Assembly: GCA_934408835.1 (NCBI GenBank)
Contig: CAKRVU010000029.1
Span: 1-9,903, forward strand
DNA: 9,903 nucleotides
Direction: 5' to 3'
Source: an uncultured Oscillospiraceae bacterium
Lineage (GTDB): Bacteria; Bacillota; Clostridia; Oscillospirales; Ruminococcaceae
The notes beneath the pieces were generated by a model that was not told the origin of the DNA, ran no database searches, and worked only from the letters and a program-made list of their open reading frames with translations. This document shows positions 7,799 through 9,903 of the stretch, piece after piece; the stretch's first letter is position 1, and each line of letters opens with the position of its first letter. A program made the translations under genes and the position numbers.

Positions 7799-7883
7799 AA
7801 CAGTATTGTTTATACCTCGTACCAGGTTACGCCGTCATCGCTTACCAATACGGTGTGGTGCGTATTTTTGATTACCTGCGTTT
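7799..7883 (-). repeat. Intact member of the 85-bp repeat pair
   Basis: This is the 3' end of the secreted-protein gene plus 11 bases past its stop, paired with the truncated copy at 7663-7747. The offset is 136 bases, so the two copies are separated by 51 bases and lie in the same orientation. Confidence 0.9.
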
Positions 7884-8547
7884 CGCAGCGACAGGCTGCG
7901 TCCATTCCGCTGCCGGAAATCATTTTAACATCGTCCCGGATTGTCAGATCGTCAAAAACAACGGTACCGTTTCCATTATTGCAATCCACGGCGTATCCGC
8001 CTGCGCCTCCGGTAATTGTCAGAAATCCATCGTGAAAGTTCGCGTTACCTTTGGTGGTGATTCCATTTCCAACGCCGCCCTGGATATCAAAGGTTCCGTT
8101 TTTAACGTCTAGAGTATTACAAGAAATGCCGGCACCTTCGGTGGACGATATAGAAATTTGAGACTTCCCTGCTGCGCCAATTGTCAAATTGGCATTGGGT
8201 GTGTCGATTGCATCATTGATTGAAACGCAGGAACAGTCTCCGGAAAATCCAACGTCCAAATGAACTGCCGCGTTCGACTCAATGATATGAGGAACGTTTG
8301 AAATCGTTGCCTCATAAAAGGAGAAATCCACCTCTGTCACACCGTCTGCAATTGTGATGACCGACGTTGTTCCATCTCCTATGAATGTTCCGTCAATCCG
8401 GTAGGTCCCATTTTTTGTAATGGAAATTGGTTCAGACGAGTTCAAGGTTAGATAGACTGGATCGTCTGCCGCAAGCGCCGTCCCTGAGAAAAAGATGGAA
8501 GAAAGCAGCAGCGCTGCTGAGAGTAAAGAACAAACTGTTTTTTTCAT
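7810..8547 (-). CDS. Secreted beta-helix-like protein, possible carbohydrate-binding (Cthe_2159-like)
   Basis: The 245-residue product starts with a clear signal peptide: MKKT, a hydrophobic core, and cleavage likely after ALA at 24-26. The mature part is rich in G, N, T, I and V, with short recurring strand-turn units such as ISITKNGTYRIDG, LDVKNGTFDIQGG and HDGFLTITGG. These suggest a right-handed parallel beta-helix. It resembles the Cthe_2159 carbohydrate-binding family, but I am not certain. Six cysteines (105, 107, 143, 189, 219, 221) remain in the mature part, two in CxC pairs, and could form disulfides. The ATG at 8547 has a perfect AGGAGG eight bases upstream; an ATG at 8583 lies only about eight bases from the predicted transcript start and is rejected. 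Confidence 0.8.
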   Translation of the reverse strand: MKKTVCSLLSAALLLSSIFFSGTALAADDPVYLTLNSSEPISITKNGTYRIDGTFIGDGTTSVITIADGVTEVDFSFYEATISNVPHIIESNAAVHLDVGFSGDCSCVSINDAIDTPNANLTIGAAGKSQISISSTEGAGISCNTLDVKNGTFDIQGGVGNGITTKGNANFHDGFLTITGGAGGYAVDCNNGNGTVVFDDLTIRDDVKMISGSGMDAACRCETQVIKNTHHTVLVSDDGVTWYEV

Positions 8548-8597
8548 CTTATCATCCTCCTGAAAAAAGCAAATCTCATTCATATCCTTCTATTTTT

Positions 8598-8626
8598 ATT
8601 ATAGGTATCAGGAAAATTTTTGTCAA
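8598..8626 (-). promoter_or_regulatory. Consensus sigma-A promoter of the secreted-protein gene
   Basis: TTGACA (8626-8621) and TATAAT (8603-8598) on the minus strand match consensus fully with a 17-base spacer. Transcription would start near 8591, leaving a leader of about 44 bases. The -35 box lies inside an inverted repeat. Confidence 0.92.
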
Positions 8627-8638
8627 GAGTTTTCCTGA
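8608..8638. promoter_or_regulatory. Inverted repeat bracketing the -35 box (operator candidate)
   Basis: TCAGGAAAA at 8608-8616 and TTTTCCTGA at 8630-8638 are exact reverse complements, 13 bases apart. The -35 hexamer of the secreted-protein promoter lies between them. A repressor or activator dimer bound here would control the promoter. It could also fold as RNA at the end of the spo0A transcript, but it has no T-run and is a poor terminator. Confidence 0.55.
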
Positions 8639-8692
8639 AAAGGTTTTATGGTTTTGCATTTTTTGAAAGGATTGGCGGCGGATTTGACGAGA

Positions 8693-9466
8693 TTAAAATC
8701 GGATGGCGCGCGCCTGTGTTTTTTGCAGACGTAGTTTATCGGCAAGCATGGCGATAAATTCTGAATTGGTTGGTTTTCCGCGACCGTTGTGTACAGTATA
8801 TCCAAAATAGGAATTTAAAATGTCGATGTCTCCGCGATCCCATGCGACCTCGATGGCGTGACGGATGGCGCGTTCCACTCTCGATGGAGTAGTGTGAAAC
8901 CGTTTGGCTACTTCGGGGTACAACAGTTTGGTGACAGCATTGATCATCTCGTCGTTTTGCACGCAAAGGAGGATAGACTCCCGCAGATAGTGATAACCTT
9001 TGATGTGCGCCGGGATGCCGATTTCATGAATCATGGCGGTGATTCGTGTAATCAAGTTATCGTTTTGCATCTGTTCATGGTCGACGGGTGGTTCCAATGA
9101 AAAATGAAGGATATCTTCCAAAATGTGAGTAAAGGTCTCCTCCTCAAACGGTTTGATTACAAAATAATCGGCGCCCTTTTCCATAACCTCTCGCTCCAAG
9201 AATGGATGATCGAATCCGGAGACCACCACAAAGGCCGGTTTTTTCAGATTGATCTCCTGAATATGCCTAAGAAGACCTACCGCGTCGATCTGCGACATGA
9301 AAATATCGCAGACTACAATATCAGGTTCCTGCTCTTTGATCATTTCTAAAAGCTTTTGACCGTCGCGCGGCGCTGTCGTCACAAAGAAACCTCTTTGTTT
9401 TAATTTCAAAAGCAATCTGTCGCAATTTTCGGCACAGGATTCGCACATTATGATTTTCTGTTCCAT
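8693..9466 (-). CDS. spo0A: Sporulation response regulator Spo0A with atypical receiver domain
   Basis: Spo0A is the master transcription factor for entry into sporulation, activated by phosphorylation of its receiver domain. The 257-residue product has receiver (about 4-122), a short linker, and the Spo0A-specific DNA-binding domain (about 136-250). That domain is strongly conserved, including [34 protein letters not shown] and [17 protein letters not shown]. The receiver keeps the phosphorylatable Asp54 (VVCDIFM), Ser83 and Lys105. The acidic pair after strand 1, ADDN in B. subtilis, reads CAEN here, leaving at most Glu13. Cysteines 8, 11, 15 and 53 cluster near the expected active site. 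GGAGGA at 9473-9478 lies six bases before the ATG. It points towards oriC, about 8-9 kb away. No clear terminator follows it. Confidence 0.95.
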   Translation of the reverse strand: MEQKIIMCESCAENCDRLLLKLKQRGFFVTTAPRDGQKLLEMIKEQEPDIVVCDIFMSQIDAVGLLRHIQEINLKKPAFVVVSGFDHPFLEREVMEKGADYFVIKPFEEETFTHILEDILHFSLEPPVDHEQMQNDNLITRITAMIHEIGIPAHIKGYHYLRESILLCVQNDEMINAVTKLLYPEVAKRFHTTPSRVERAIRHAIEVAWDRGDIDILNSYFGYTVHNGRGKPTNSEFIAMLADKLRLQKTQARAIRF

Positions 9467-9539
9467 TTTTCTTCCTCCATCTCGTTTGACTTTTGATGTA
9501 TCTTCGCTTTTTTGAACAGGTTTCCCCGTTTGCTCTTAT

Positions 9540-9568
9540 ACAATATCATAATTTTCCATATCCTACAA
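9540..9568 (-). promoter_or_regulatory. Weak candidate spo0A promoter
   Basis: On the minus strand TTGTAG (9568-9563) and TATTGT (9545-9540) are 17 bases apart, with TG one base before the -10. Both boxes are poor matches. I did not find a convincing sigma-H promoter, although AGGATAT occurs in the same place. Confidence 0.3.
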
Positions 9569-9581
9569 ACAGAACTCTGTT
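9568..9581. promoter_or_regulatory. 14-base palindrome upstream of spo0A
   Basis: AACAGA and TCTGTT flank a central AC, directly next to the candidate -35 box. It has the form of a dimeric operator. The protein that might bind it is unknown. Confidence 0.35.
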
Positions 9582-9587
9582 GGTCTA

Positions 9588-9595
9588 TGTCGACA
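9588..9595. promoter_or_regulatory. Possible 0A box (TGTCGACA) upstream of spo0A
   Basis: TGTCGACA is a palindrome that matches six of seven bases of the Spo0A-binding consensus TGTCGAA on both strands. It lies about 120 bases upstream of the spo0A start, where autoregulation is common. One 8-mer is weak evidence on its own. Confidence 0.35.
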
Positions 9596-9682
9596 TTTTA
9601 TTTTTTTATCTTTTATCCCAACAAAATGTTATCCTTTCAGTCTTTTTTATCCAGAAGCTATTTTCACTTTTCGTATTTTTAT

Positions 9683-9903
9683 ATGAAAAAAATCTCTTTC
9701 TCCAACGATTCTGTCGGACGAAAGAGATTTTTTGAGCATACGTATCTTATTCTGCTGGAAGCTGCGGTCAATCGGTATATCCTATCTGACAATATCGCAA
9801 ATGGGTTGATTCTGACGCGCGACTTCCTTACAGTCCCCAAAGGGCGGGAACCAAATTACAGAATGGAAAATCCTGATTCTTCTATGATAGGTATCTCTTC
9901 TTC
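9683..9903 (+). CDS. Possible partial gene running off the right edge
   Basis: From ATG 9683 the plus-strand frame stays open for 73 codons to the window end, with segments such as YLILLEAAVNRYILSDNIANG. Base composition from about 9735 is more balanced than the T-rich DNA to its left and codons look protein-like. I recognise no family. Against it: no ribosome binding site, and the first 17 codons lie in a terminator-like hairpin, so the true start, if any, may be later. The opposite strand could instead hold the end of a leftward gene (a frame stopping at TAA near 9856). Confidence 0.25.
   Translation, partial: MKKISFSNDSVGRKRFFEHTYLILLEAAVNRYILSDNIANGLILTRDFLTVPKGREPNYRMENPDSSMIGISS
9687..9733. 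terminator. Bidirectional terminator hairpin upstream of spo0A
   Basis: A perfect 14-bp stem (9687-9700 with 9720-9733) made of six A-T pairs and TCTCTTTC/GAAAGAGA encloses a 19-base loop. It reads into T6 on the plus strand and T7 on the minus strand. The likely use is to stop a leftward transcript coming from beyond the window before it enters spo0A. The rest of 9596-9686 is T-rich and shows nothing else I can name. Confidence 0.7.

Noticed and set aside
7783..8112. 109-codon plus-strand frame over the secreted-protein gene
   Set aside because: It is antisense to a gene with signal peptide, ribosome binding site and promoter, and its composition is that of a shadow.
8548..8583. Secreted protein starting at ATG 8583
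   Set aside because: It lies about eight bases from the predicted transcript start and would put 12 residues before a standard signal peptide that has its own perfect AGGAGG.
8608..8638. Inverted repeat as the spo0A terminator
   Set aside because: No T-run follows on the minus strand, and the repeat is better explained by its position around the -35 box.
9540..9580. Sigma-H promoter for spo0A
   Set aside because: AGGATAT resembles a sigma-H -35, but no GAAT-type -10 follows at the right distance.
9493..9735. 80-codon plus-strand frame upstream of spo0A
   Set aside because: It is dominated by F, L and Y from T-rich DNA, has no ribosome binding site, and ends inside the hairpin.

Overview
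The window is the right side of a chromosomal replication origin, followed by a short accessory stretch and the sporulation master regulator. Gene content and order (oriC, dnaN, S4-domain gene, recF, remB, gyrB) are those of a Gram-positive Firmicute. Spo0A points to a spore-forming or formerly spore-forming member of the Clostridia. The GyrB motif [12 protein letters not shown] and moderate base composition suggest an Oscillospiraceae/Ruminococcaceae-like lineage; this placement is inference.

Positions 1-308 are the dnaA-dnaN intergenic origin. It holds eight same-strand DnaA-box-like 9-mers, a run of five CTA triplets directly after the last box (a DnaA-trio-like element), and an AT-rich stretch. 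dnaN, yaaA and recF are packed with 1 base or a 14-base overlap and look translationally coupled. remB and gyrB follow after a 97-base gap. gyrB probably starts at a TTG codon, not at the ATG just upstream. gyrA does not follow. A tRNA-Pro(GGG) with its own promoter and terminator closes this rightward block.

From 5.3 to 8.6 kb are single-gene units, most with a promoter whose spacer is 17 bases: a leftward SLOG/DUF1273 protein, a rightward flavin reductase with a possible leader peptide, a leftward Mrp/NBP35 iron-sulfur ATPase, and a leftward secreted beta-helix-like protein. Downstream of the secreted gene lies an 85-bp copy of its own 3' end, which has lost the stop codon. This is the remnant of a deleted tandem paralogue.

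spo0A (8693-9466) is encoded leftward, only about 8-9 kb from the origin and head-on to the expected fork. Its DNA-binding domain is well conserved, but the receiver domain has lost the usual acidic pair and carries a cysteine cluster. Upstream lie a TGTCGACA site, a 14-base palindrome and a bidirectional terminator hairpin. The last about 170 bases may hold the start of another gene. The best candidates for something unusual are the atypical Spo0A receiver, its position near oriC, the DnaA-trio, the decayed tandem duplication, and the inverted repeat bracketing the -35 box of the secreted-protein promoter.
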